This document shows, one piece after another, positions 24,282 to 34,545 of a stretch of DNA of 64,000 bases. The stretch's first letter is position 1, and each line of letters opens with the position of its first letter. The DNA comes from Galbula dea (Eukaryota; Chordata; Aves; Piciformes; Galbulidae): contig VWZX01007013.1 of NCBI GenBank assembly GCA_013399015.1, forward strand, positions 1,372,024 through 1,436,023. Reading direction: 5' to 3'. The notes under the pieces were generated by a model. It did no database searches. It was given only the letters and a program-made list of their open reading frames with translations, and was not told the origin of the DNA. The position numbers were made by a program, and so were the translations under genes.

Positions 24282-24872
24282 TTAGATGGGCTGCAGTTAT
24301 TTTTTTTCATAGTAATAGGTATAGTGGGACTATATTTTGGATTTGTGCTTGAAACAGTGTGGCAGGATGTTTTAGCTGTTGCTGAACTGTGGTTACTCAG
24401 ACTTCAGTACATGCTGGGGTTCTTTTTGTGCTTCTCATCCTACCCTACCAATGAGTAGGCTGGGGATGCACAAAAAGCTGTGAGGCAACACATCTGGGAC
24501 AGCTGACCTCAGCTGACCAAAGGGATGTCCCTTACCATATGACACCATGCTTAGCAATAAAGTCTGAGAAACTAACAAGCAAGGGAGGACATTGGAAGTT
24601 ATAGTGTTTTGTCCCCAAGTGACTGTTATGCTTGATGGAGCCTTGCTTTCATAGAAAGTGGGAAATAGTGAAGGAATTTATTATTTTGTTTGTTTACCTG
24701 CATTGCTTTTGCTTTACCTATTAAACTGTCTTCATCTCAAGGCAAGAGTTTTCTCAAGAGTTTTTTAAAAGAGTTTTTTTACCCTGCTGATTTTCTCCCC
24801 CATCCCAGCGAGGTAGAAGGGAACAGGCAGAAGTGTAGTGTTTACTCACTGGTTGGGGTAAAACCACACCAC
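24282..24872 (+). mobile_element. ERVL-type solo LTR, near full length
   Basis: Landmarks in order match the common avian LTR I know as ERVL-type: TTTTGGATTTGTGCTTGAAA, GATGTTTTAGCTGTTGCTGA, GGGACAGCTGACCTCAGCTG, ACCAAAGGGATGTCCCTTAC, a TATA-like CAATAAAG (24555-24562), TGCTTTTGCTTTACCTATTA with the ATTAAA signal, and the 3' end GGTTGGGGTAAAACCAC. The first 15-20 bases (TGTCCTGG... in the family) are lost or unrecognisable. No retroviral coding sequence follows and no primer-binding site is visible after 24872, so it is a solo LTR. It has the same orientation as the partial LTR at 28011-28321. Confidence 0.85.
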
Positions 24873-26164
24873 CAGTGCATTTGAGATGTTATACACTACC
24901 TGAGAAATCCACAGGAAGCTGACAATTATGCTAAGGACCTATAGAAGACCATATGGAGCAGCAACAGAGGAATATCCTACATAGACAATGAAGACTTAGT
25001 TTTAGGCAGGTTTTATAGATCCCAGTTGTATAGCTTTTCTTCTGTGGTTCAAATGCAGTCCAGGCTTTGATTCAGTAAACACAGGATTCTACTGTAATTT
25101 GAAATATCTTAGGATAGTCTTTGCTTTTTAACCTACTCCTCTAGAAATGCACAGTTATCTCATAAATCCATTATATATCTGTTTCATAGGTGTCTCGGGT
25201 ATCCCAGTGTATTTTGAATAACACTTGATGGAGCGGGTAGGGGGAAATGAATTGAGCCATTTGGGACTGGGCTTTGATTTCTTTTAGAGAATAGCTATAT
25301 AAAAGGTGCTAAAATCCTACTTTGAAAAACACTATTACAATCTAACATATTGTATCTTGGAGCTACACTTTTCATCATATAATATAATCATAATAAATTC
25401 ATGCTTGCTCTATAGAACTCCACTCCAACTAAGACAATGTGTTTTCTGTTTGTAACTCGTATTTAACTATTCACATTGGAATAATAGAAATTACTACTGC
25501 ACAAATCCTTTAAAAAAATCCAAAGAAATAATTATATGATACTAAAATATGATTCCTGTCAAATATTTGTGGAAGTATAGGAAGTAACTTTGGAATATAA
25601 ATATGTTTTTAAAAAGTGTAATTTTCTAAGTCCATCAACAGCATTGACATATGTGGTTTAATATTAATGTTAAGTTATTATTACTGGTCATCTTGTACAA
25701 TCTTTAAAATAGTCTATAATTTCCAGTTGGTAGATTTTGCAGCACAGATCCATTTCTTCACACTGTAACCAGGAGGTCAATACCAAAAACACGATCAGAC
25801 TTTGAAGCAGAATGAAGCAAAGCGTGAAAAGGACTCTCACAGTGATAAGGGAAAAGATGTTGGCTTTTGCTGTTAGTACTAGGTTTCTTTTTTCCTTTAG
25901 CAGTTTTCAATTCATGGATGTGGACTGAGAACCTGGGTATAGTAGAAAAGGGTTGTAGATGTTAAGCAGTTTAAAAAGCCCCCTGGTTTCTGCATTTTAC
26001 TTGTGGAGGCATGCCACAGGCATGTCAAGTTTTGATGTGTTTTAACATATTTTGAAAACATAATAAGTTGGGTGTTGTGAAATTGTGACCAGTATACTAG
26101 GGGTGTTAAAAGAACCTGTTTGTATTAGGCATAATACTTTCCATGGAGTCACAGCTATCCTTAG
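24873..26164. other. AT-rich DNA, no gene seen
   Basis: No ERV coding remnant is visible even though LTRs lie on both sides. Confidence 0.45.
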
Positions 26165-26568
26165 GACACAAATACCTGCTCTGGCACAGGGTCCTCCTTG
26201 GGCTGCAGGGTGGATAACTGATCCTTTGTGGGCTGCAAAGGAACAATATGCTTTGGTGCCTGGACCACCTTCTCCTCCTCCTCCTTCTTCACTGATGTTG
26301 GTGTCTGCAGAGTTCTTTCTGTCACATTCTCACTCCTCTCTCCTAGCTGTTGTTGCACAGCAGTTTTTTTAACCCTTCTTTAATATGCTATCACAGAGGC
26401 ACTACTACTGTCGATGATAGGTTCAGCTTTGTCCAGCAGCAGGTCCATGTTGGTGCCAGCTGGAACTGGCTTCACCTTACACAGGGGAAATTTATGTCAT
26501 CTTCTCACAAAAGCCACCCCTGCAGCCCTTCTGCTGCCAAAACCTTGCCACATAAGCCCAATGTATTA
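26165..26568 (-). mobile_element. LTR-like avian repeat, copy 3
   Basis: Same family and orientation as 10945-11326. Shared plus-strand landmarks are CTGGNNCACCTYCTCC, TTGGTGTCTGCAGAGT, GTTGTTGCACAGCAGTTTTT, ATCACAGAGGCACTACTACT, GCCACCCCTGCAGCCC and CAAAACCTTGCCACATAAGC. The frames at 26085-26372 and 26350-26646 come from this repeat and do not encode anything recognisable. Confidence 0.65.
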
Positions 26569-28010
26569 AGCTTGCTGAGAATACTCTTTTGCTTGATTGT
26601 CCAGGTAACTAACAGAATTCAAACAGTATTTTGGTCACAGTATTGACCATGGGACACATCACTGTTGATTAGCCTCCAACTGGACTGTGTGAGAGAACAC
26701 AACTCTAAGCCTTATGGTTCAGCCAATTTTCAATCCACCTCACTGTTCACTTGTGTAGCTGATACTTAATCAGCTTGTCTATGACAATGTTTAGGGACAC
26801 TGTAGGAGGCTAAGCAGAAAGGCAAACTAACTTTGATCATCCTCATATTCAGCTTTCAGTTAAAAATAAAAACATGTCTAAACACAACATGATTTTTGAT
26901 AGTATTTTCAAAAGAAAAAAGGAAAGAAAGAAAAAAGATTCTCTCTGACCAGGAAGCCAAATGACAAATAAATGCAATTATTTTTTTTAATAATGCAAAC
27001 TTAATTAACTGATGATGTCTTGGACTCATTTTGTGTTTTCAGACTTACAGCTGTATATACAGGCATCATTATATTATACGTTGCTGAGTGTAATATTTAA
27101 AGGTAAAAAAGGCAATGAACTGTTGTTTTATTATGAGAAGGTGTGTCAGTAAGTACTATAAGCAAAAAGCCAAAGTGCTTTTTACTAAGTTATCATGTGA
27201 GCTGCTGAAGGGGCATACTTTGGTAATATGATTCAGCAAGGTATGTTGTGTTGGGAAAAGCAAAGTCTAAATCAGCCTCTTGGACCAATAGCAAAGTTCT
27301 GGTGCTAAAGCCTTGATTCTGTGAAGGAGTTCAAGAAGTGACTTCATTTTTACTTAGACACCTCTTCCCCTGGCTTTAGGCACAAAATTTTGGTACTGGT
27401 TTGAGAAAAGAATGAAGGAAAACACATAGTGAATGAAACTTCATTTGAATTAAACTGGATTGACTAGCACTTCAGTGATAAACTGATTATTTATAAGGGG
27501 CTACTCATGCACCATTTATTTCTGAGTAATGTATTATTGTGTCCCCAGAGAATAATCAGTGAATAGAGAAAGGTTGTAGAAGCAGCATTAATGCCTGCCT
27601 AGGACTATGTTATGTATTAAAAAAAAAAAGTTGGAATTACAGGAAAGGAAGTTAATAAGCTATATAACTTGATTAGGTAAAAAGAGCATTAAATGTGAAA
27701 ATCCTAAACTCTTTAGCTTTCCTCTTCTGCATATAAATTAGAGATTATGTAGGAGCAATATGAGCAGTCCCTTTGTAATACATCGGTCTAATTACAATAA
27801 ATTTAGAAAAGTCTGAGGGTGTAATATGCACAAAGTAGATTAAGAGTGCTTGGGAATTATAAAATGTCTAGGCCTCTTTAAAGCTTCTGATGTGACAGAA
27901 GAAGATACTTTTTTTAACCTTTATTTTTTTACATTTTTTTTAACAGGAAACCTATGAATATGTTTGGAGTTTGTTGCTGGTTTTGTACAAGTGTATGAAG
28001 TATAATTAAT
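26569..28010. other. AT-rich DNA, no gene seen
   Basis: A strong pyrimidine tract ending in AACAG at 27946 resembles a splice acceptor. The frame after it closes within about 20 codons. Confidence 0.4.
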
Positions 28011-28321
28011 CAGCATATAAAGGTGGAGTAAAAGGAAGGGGAAAACATTTGTGGTAACTGTGTTTGTCTTCCCAAGTAACCACTACACATGATGGAGCAC
28101 TACTGAGATGGCTGAACCCCTGCCCGTGGGTAGGAAGTAGTGAAGAAATTCCTTGTTTTGCTTTGCTTGTGCATGCAGCTTTTGCTTTACCTGTTAAACT
28201 GTCTTTATCTTAACCCATGAGTTTTCTCACTTTTACTCTTCCAGTACTGTCTCCTATTCCACAGAGGAGTGAGCAAATAGCTGTGTGGTATTTAGTTGCT
28301 GGCTAGGGCTAAATCACAACA
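28011..28321 (+). mobile_element. ERVL-type LTR, 3' half
   Basis: Same family as 24282-24872. It begins abruptly at the TATA box, CAGCATATAAAGG (28011-28023), and continues with TTTGTCTTCCCAAGTAACC, TGATGGAGCAC, GGGTAGGAAGTAGTGAAG, CCTTGTTTTGCTTTGCTTG, TGCTTTACCTGTTAAACTG and the intact 3' end TAAATCACAACA. The upstream U3 region is absent. Truncation just at the TATA box is more easily explained by a deletion than by insertion. Confidence 0.85.
28014..28023 (+). promoter_or_regulatory. TATA box of truncated LTR
   Basis: CATATAAAGG in the position of the LTR core promoter. Upstream U3 sequence is gone, so activity is doubtful. Confidence 0.5.
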
Positions 28322-29104
28322 GGTACGTAAAGAGAACTGGTACATAAATGCAGCATATTTTTATCTGTAATATATTTCATTAGCTATAGCTATAAGTCAT
28401 TCTGTTTTTATGTACTGTTTTGCTTTGCTATCAGGTAAAGTATTGTAACTGTGACATCCAAAACAAAACCATGAAACATAATGGAAAATCATTTAAATCT
28501 GTAAAGCGGTACCACAGTGAGGAGACTGCAATCCTTTTAAACCATATCAGCACAAGCAAGCTGAACCTCGTTTTGCACAGCAAGATAAGTTAATTTTTAA
28601 ATTTTATTGTTCTTTCTGAAACTTATGTGACAGGGCAGTACTGTAAGATTAAAAAGAATCCAACCAATGTAAATTTGAAAGTGTTGATAAAAAACCAACA
28701 TCTAAATTTAATGTAAACAAAAGATCAAAGAGATCTGAAAAATATGGCTAGGGTTTTTTTCATTCAAAGGGAAATCAACAAATTTCTAATAAGTGCAAAG
28801 AATAACTGATAGCATGAAACAGAAGAAATGAGCAAACATTCATAAGAAGCAGCCATAGATGATAATATATGCAAGGGTTTTTCTCTCTTAATAGGAAAAA
28901 CTTAGAATATAAAAAAGTCTTGAAAATATTCCAAGCATGCCTAATAATGATAACTGGAAAGTAGTTGATTTTGTTAATCTGTTAAAATGACAGTAATATG
29001 CTTTGTCAACAAATGATTAAAGACTAGATCCAGCCAAGTATGTAAATTACCATTTAGGACTTAGATAGATCTGAAGCATCTCAGAACAATGAGATTGAAA
29101 AATC
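28322..29104. other. AT-rich DNA, no gene seen
   Basis: No repeat or coding signal recognised. Confidence 0.45.
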
Positions 29105-29190
29105 CTTGTTCATGGTTTAGTGGTGGACTCAGCATTGTTAGGTTAATAGTTGGACTTTTCCAACCTAAAGAATACTATCATTGTATGACT
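29105..29190 (+). mobile_element. CR1 LINE tail, short
   Basis: Reads CATGGTTTAGTGGTGGACTC, AGCATTGTTAGGTTAATAG, TTGGACTTTTCCAACCTAAA. This is the 3' UTR of the CR1 subfamily seen at 20640-20925, with about a dozen bases (GATGATCTNNNAGGT) missing between TTGGACT and TTCCAACC. Confidence 0.75.
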
Positions 29191-30682
29191 ATCTGCCAAT
29201 ACTAAAGAAACCTGAACTCAGCAATCATCTGATTCCTAATCATAGATGCCTACCATCTTTTGATACCCTATATGCACAGATATATGTGCTAAACTTAAAA
29301 AGGATCATTACTGAATCTCCAATGATAAGAGAACTCAGGCTGACATAAAGAGATTCATATTTCAGGATTCATGTGGGTTTTTTAAATTGGTTTGTGGTTT
29401 TTTTTAATCCATTAACCTCTTCATGTGGCATAAAAATAATATGAGGAACATCAGCCAGAAATACAGTCTCAAATTAAGAAAAGGATAAGCTTTGGGACTT
29501 CAGTCTGAATCTTTTTATTCATAGGCTATTTTTAACACAGTGTTCAGAGTATTGACTGCAATTAGGTTCAAATCTTAAATGGATTACATATGAGAAAGAA
29601 TAAACACAATAAAAAAAATCAATTGAAGTAATTAAATATTGCTGAATTATATGTTATTTCTGACAGTTATTTTCTTCTAGGAAGTTCTTAACACAAATTT
29701 CCCAGATACTACCTTTGTGCTGTTTCTTCACAAGTAAGATAGAAATTAGAGTCCTTACTATTAAAGTGTGGCTTCAAGGCTTCCATTAACTGCAGCATAT
29801 AGGCTGCAGATGTGGACAGCATATCTTCTAATTAATAAATAACAAAGTGTTATCCTTAGTTCTGCATCCCAACTTAAAAATCTCAAGGGTTTAATTTTTA
29901 GAAAGAGCATAAAATAAATCAAAATTGTTCCACGGTTTCAATAATAACAAAACTGAATGAGATTAATTTGCATGATCATTAAAAAATGAATAAAGCTATG
30001 GGATAATTAATAGAAAAACAGATAATGCAAAGTGGAGAGCATAAATACAGTAAAAAGAGAGAAAATAATATAATGCAATAACACAGTAAATAGAACATGT
30101 AATAGAGAACACACATTCAGAGGATTCTGAACTTCCTGTGAATAAGCAGTCAAGGAATTTACAATGAGTGCCTAAATATAGTTTCTTTAACTTTAGAATG
30201 GTAATGAAAAATATTAGTAAAATAAAATTGTACAGTAATACAAAGAAAATTCAGGGACCAAAATTAGTGAACACACTGGAGAAAAAAAGCAAAAATCTAC
30301 GGTTGTGTTCCACACAAGTAGATCATAATGTATTAAAGGTACAAAATTCACATACAAAAGACTAACTTTATATATTACCAAAATAATGGGGGGTTTATAT
30401 TTCTTCTAAAATATCTTCTATACATTTTAGGAATGCATATAACACAAATATTTATAAAAGATAGGAAACTAGAACATATATACTCAGGCTAGAAATTGCT
30501 GCTGTTCTTGTTTTTGTCTCTGATATAAAGATGAGTCAAGAGTCATCACTTAACAAAACATGATGATTACTTTTTAGGGAAGTACTGTGAGACTTTTAAT
30601 AATGAGGGCTGACTGCAGCCTGAAATGACAGGTTATGAAAAGATCAGAATCTTTAACTTAGGTGGTGAGCATTTTGACTCAG
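29191..30682. other. AT-rich DNA, no gene seen
   Basis: Very A-rich, especially 29600-30100. No coding signal recognised. Confidence 0.45.
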
Positions 30683-30743
30683 GAAAAAACCAACCCAAAA
30701 CAAACAAACAAACAACAAACCAAAACAAACCAAAAAAAACCCA
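30683..30743 (+). repeat. CAAAC/CCAAAA simple repeat
   Basis: A-rich run of CAAA, CAAAC and CCAAAA units just upstream of a CR1 tail. Confidence 0.8.
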
Positions 30744-30762
30744 AAATATTCACGTTTTATTG

Positions 30763-30822
30763 ACTAGATGATCTTGGAGGTCTCTTCCAACCCAGATAAT
30801 TCTGTGATTCTGTGACTCTAAC
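30763..30822 (+). mobile_element. CR1 LINE extreme 3' end
   Basis: TAGATGATCTTGGAGGTCTC, TTCCAACCCAGATAATTC and the 8-bp repeat TTCTGTGA in two to three copies. Only the last 60 bp or so of CR1 are present, a severe 5' truncation. Confidence 0.88.
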
Positions 30823-31702
30823 TTAGCCCAGCTCTGAGTTGAACACATTGGAAGAATAAAGATCTACTGACTATGTGATTCCGGTGCCTTTTCCTACAAT
30901 ATGCAGTACCTTATTATTCACCTATACTATCACAGACTGCATTGTAAAACTAACAGATGACAAAGTTGTATATCATGTTATGATTTGCTTGTGGTGATAA
31001 GATTGTAACAGGAACACACAGTATGTGAAGTTCACACAATAAAGATGTTTTGTGTTTTTCCAGTTGTATTCTTTTGTGGGTAAATATGCATACTATGCAT
31101 ATATAGCCAACAGTAAACAGCATGCAACACTAAAAGTTGTATTTATAGGTAGAAAAAAAGAAACAAACAAGCAAATAGTAATTTTGTCCAAGTAGAATCT
31201 TAATATTGGTTAAAACTCCATATATTTCTCTGTATCTTCAGAGACATGTCCATGCTGCAAGTTTGAATCTTGTAATTAAAGAAAATTCATATGGTAACTA
31301 GAATGTTCCTTTTATAGTAAAACATTTCTTCTTCTACATGACATATGGCTAACATGCTGGTAACTGACCTAAGGATTAAATCGTCATTATATGTACACTA
31401 GCTATACTTACACCTTTATAACAAAATATGCGACAGGTGCAAGGTACATATGTATCTGGCGTAACAAAGACTTGCCATCTGTTGGTATGGATTTTGGAAC
31501 ACAGTTATTTTAATCTAGTGATTTGAATAGAAGATATGAAAGAAGAATATTTTCATTAACCGAAACAGGATTTTACACTTGAAACTTTTCCTTCTAAATT
31601 TATCAAAAATAACTATTTTGCTTCTTGTATAAATATAACATATATTTTACATCTATAGTGATTTTACCTGAAATAATCAGACTCTTATAACAATTGTTGA
31701 TC
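30823..31702. other. AT-rich DNA, no gene seen
   Basis: No repeat or coding signal recognised before the inverted-repeat arm at 31703. Confidence 0.4.
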
Positions 31703-31866
31703 TAGAGGCAGAAAATGGCAATAAAATCGTCTTTACTATAGTTGTTTTAGAACATTAATAAATTTAGGCTCACAGGAATTATTGCTTATCCCTTATTATG
31801 AGAGGTTATTACTCTTTTAGATTCTGGTACGAACTAACTTCAGATGCTATGTAAAATCTATCAAGA
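31703..31866 (+). repeat. Inverted duplication, arm 1
   Basis: 164 bp whose reverse complement recurs at 34382-34545, without gaps and with 11 mismatches by hand count (about 93% identity). A perfect shared block runs from GTCTTTACTATAGTTGTTTT through TTGCTTATCCCTTA. It has no internal repeat hallmark; it looks like ordinary local DNA that was copied. Confidence 0.93.
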
Positions 31867-32734
31867 AATGTTTATGTAGCAGAATTCATAACAGCAGAAA
31901 TTCTGTAACTTTTGTTATATGTTGACTCCTTTATCTTTGTTGAAAATGTGCATAGAAATGGCTCCTGTAGAATCAATGGGGTGTCTGATGGCTATTTGGG
32001 ATAAGAATGTTAAACATTCAGAAAGAGGAGAAACTACAGGCAAAGAATTCTCTCCTCTTTAACATAAACAGCTACTGCTAAATATTCATTGCATATTCAA
32101 TGCACATATACTAGTCTGGGAAGCTTTTCCGTGAAATATCAATGCTTGCTGTCCTTAATCCATCAGCCTTCTAGTCCTACCCTCTCATTATCCCAGGGCC
32201 TGTGAGGAGAATAGAGGCTTGGAGATTTTCTAAGAGTATGCCATCACTCCCTTAACAGTCTACCTGCCTATCCTCTCTGAGAGGAGAAAAGTATGAAATT
32301 AGGCTGTAAAACCTTTTTAGATACAGTCTTTTTGTCTTGCCCAGTGTCTTCGGGTTTTTGTTTTCATTTGGTTAGTTTGTTGGTTTCTACTTTGTCTAAG
32401 TTGTCTGAATGGTCAGTAAGAGAGAATATCTGAAAACAAGAACTATATTCTGTGACAGTCTGTAGGACACCCTCCTGAGAAGCAGATACATCACCATTGC
32501 ATCTGTAAAATTAAATGGAATGAGTTTGCAAGTGAATTGATGACTGAAGATTGGTAAAAGCAATTGTCAGCATGCTTCCAGATACTTTTCCCATCTATTA
32601 CACTTGACACTCTCTGGGATCCTGCTGAGAAGTTTGTGGGATAACAGTACCAGAGACGTTCAGAGGTATACGTACAAAGTTACATCATGTTTGTCTCCAA
32701 CCACTTTTCACAGTTTCAATGTTATCATGGTGGG

Positions 32735-33655
32735 AGAGCCCACATAGATGGAGTGCTACCAGGAATGGAACATCTTCCATGGCCAAATTGTGCTTGACCA
32801 GCTTGATTTTCTTCTGTGATCAAATTTCTGGCTCTGTGGAAGAAGCAAAAGCAGTGGCTATAATTTGCTGTGACTTCAGCAAGGCCTTACATGGTATCTA
32901 TAGTGGCCAGATTGGTGAAGTACTGTTTGAATAGATAGTCTGTAGATAGGAAGGTGCACTGAGCCACTAGGGAACATTTTTTTTCAGAGAAGGATTTAAG
33001 GATCATAGCAAACAATAAATTGAATATGAATCAACAGTATGACTTTGTGATATATTAGCCAACCACATACAGTGCTACATAAGTTACGAGTGCAGCCTTC
33101 AGGTCAAGAACAGAGATTATTACCCTCTATGCAGCACCTATGTGACCCAGGATCATCATACTGTTTCAGGTTCTGGGCTTGACATTTCAAGAAAGACAAT
33201 GGCTTGCTGGAGAGAGCCCAGAATAGTCACCTAGAAGGTCGGGGGGCTCAGGCATTTGGCATACAGGAGACACTGAGAGAACTGGGCTTGTTCTGCCAGG
33301 TGAAAACTAAAGAGGGATGTCTTCAAAAGGATGTGAAAACTAAAGAGGGATGTCTTTCAAGACTGCTGCCTTTGTGTACTTAATGGGAGGTCATAGAGAA
33401 GATAGACCTATCAGGGAGTCACAGTGAAAGGACAAGAGGCCAAGGTCATAAGTTGCAGCAAGAGTAAGTTATTACTAGGCATCATAGAAAAATTCTCCAC
33501 AGGGAATATTAAAGCACTGGAACAGGTTGCTCAGAGAGTCAACTGAACAAGGCACTTAACAGTGTGATCTGACTTCGAAGTTAGCCATGCTTTGTGAAGG
33601 GGAATAAACTAGATGACCTTTAAGGGTTCTATCCAACATAAATTATTCTATGATT
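32735..33655 (+). mobile_element. CR1 LINE, decayed ORF2 to 3' end
   Basis: The plus strand carries CR1 ORF2 in degraded form. The frame has SLIFFCDQISGSVEEAKAVA then CCDFSKALHG (family: LDFSKAFDTV). Past a large internal deletion it continues with nucleotide matches to the region encoding MNMSQQC, TREVIVPLY and YCVQFW, then GGACAAGAGGCCAAGG, CACTGGAACAGGTTGCTCAG and the 3' end AACTAGATGACCTTTAAGG, ATTATTCTATGATTCTCATG. A 33-bp tandem duplication sits at 33300-33356. The catalytic RT segment is missing and many frames are broken. Part of it (32801-32825) was copied to 34356-34380. Confidence 0.85.
33300..33356 (+). repeat. 33-bp tandem duplication inside CR1
   Basis: Two copies, 33 bp apart, of a segment beginning GTGAAAACTAAAGAGGGATG; the first 24 bases are identical. 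CR1 normally has one copy of this region. Confidence 0.85.
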
Positions 33656-34355
33656 CTCATGTAATGGTCACTACTGGCCTGAAACAAAATGCTTTAGAGA
33701 AAGGTGAGGGGCATTCAGTTTCATTTGTAAGATCTGAAATGTAAAGTTTGAATCTGAGTGGAAATTAACACTGATTTAATTTACTTTTTTGAGTTCTGCA
33801 GAATTTATGTTGCCCTGTTAAAATATGTTTACAAGGAATGCTTTAGGGATCAGGTAGACATATTTCTTAACCTTACCTGATCTAAGACTCTTTTCAAGTG
33901 ACTGGATAAAATGAAGACTCTACTCATCCAAATATATGTGTATCTATGAACTACCTGGAGAAACCCTAAGAAGTGCACAAGCTGTCTACTGTGTCCTTTA
34001 CTGAAGGTAAATATGGAAGTATTTTTTCTGAGTTCATTTCAGCTGCCTGGACCTGACGTGACAGACAGTTGGCATCACAGAGCTAAAGAGAGCTAGATAT
34101 GCTTTTCAATGACTGTTAGTGACCTTGGAGTCTTTCTGACATGCACTTGTGGGGTAAAAGCTTCAAACATAAGACTGATTATTGCCCACACATTTCAAAT
34201 TCTGCTTTAGTTACAATAAGGGTATCAGCAGTAAGTCAGACTTTTAACTTTTGTCTGTTTCTTGAACTTTATCCTACCAAATGCATTTAGTTTCAAAATA
34301 TATTATTCAGGGTTTTTTTCCAAACCGACCTGCAACAGAAGTTCTCGGCGTATTG
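33656..34355. other. AT-rich DNA, no gene seen
   Basis: Spacer between the decayed CR1 and the mosaic segment starting at 34356. Nothing recognised. Confidence 0.4.
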
Positions 34356-34380
34356 GCTTGATTTTCTTCTGTGATCAAAT
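34356..34380 (+). repeat. 25-bp direct copy of a CR1 piece
   Basis: Identical to 32801-32825 inside the CR1 above (GCTTGATTTTCTTCTGTGAT plus CAAAT). Similarity stops at once on the left and within a few bases on the right, so it is not an independent CR1 insertion. Confidence 0.88.
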
Positions 34381-34381
34381 G

Positions 34382-34545
34382 TCTTGATAGATTTTATATA
34401 GCATCTGAAGTCAGTTTGCATCAGAATCTAAAAAAGCAATAACATCTCATAGTAAGGGATAAGCAATAATTCCTGTGAGCCTAAATTTATTAATGTTCTA
34501 AAACAACTATAGTAAAGACTATTTTATTTCCATTTTCTGCCTCTA
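34382..34545 (-). repeat. Inverted duplication, arm 2
   Basis: Reverse complement of 31703-31866. It begins one base after the 25-bp CR1 copy at 34356-34380, making a two-piece mosaic of nearby sequence. Confidence 0.93.

Noticed and set aside
27903..27960. Strong pyrimidine tract and AACAG acceptor
   Set aside because: The frame after it closes within about 20 codons and no convincing donor follows.
24282..28321. Complete endogenous provirus between two LTRs
   Set aside because: No gag, pol or env remnant, no primer-binding site, and the second LTR is only a 3' half.
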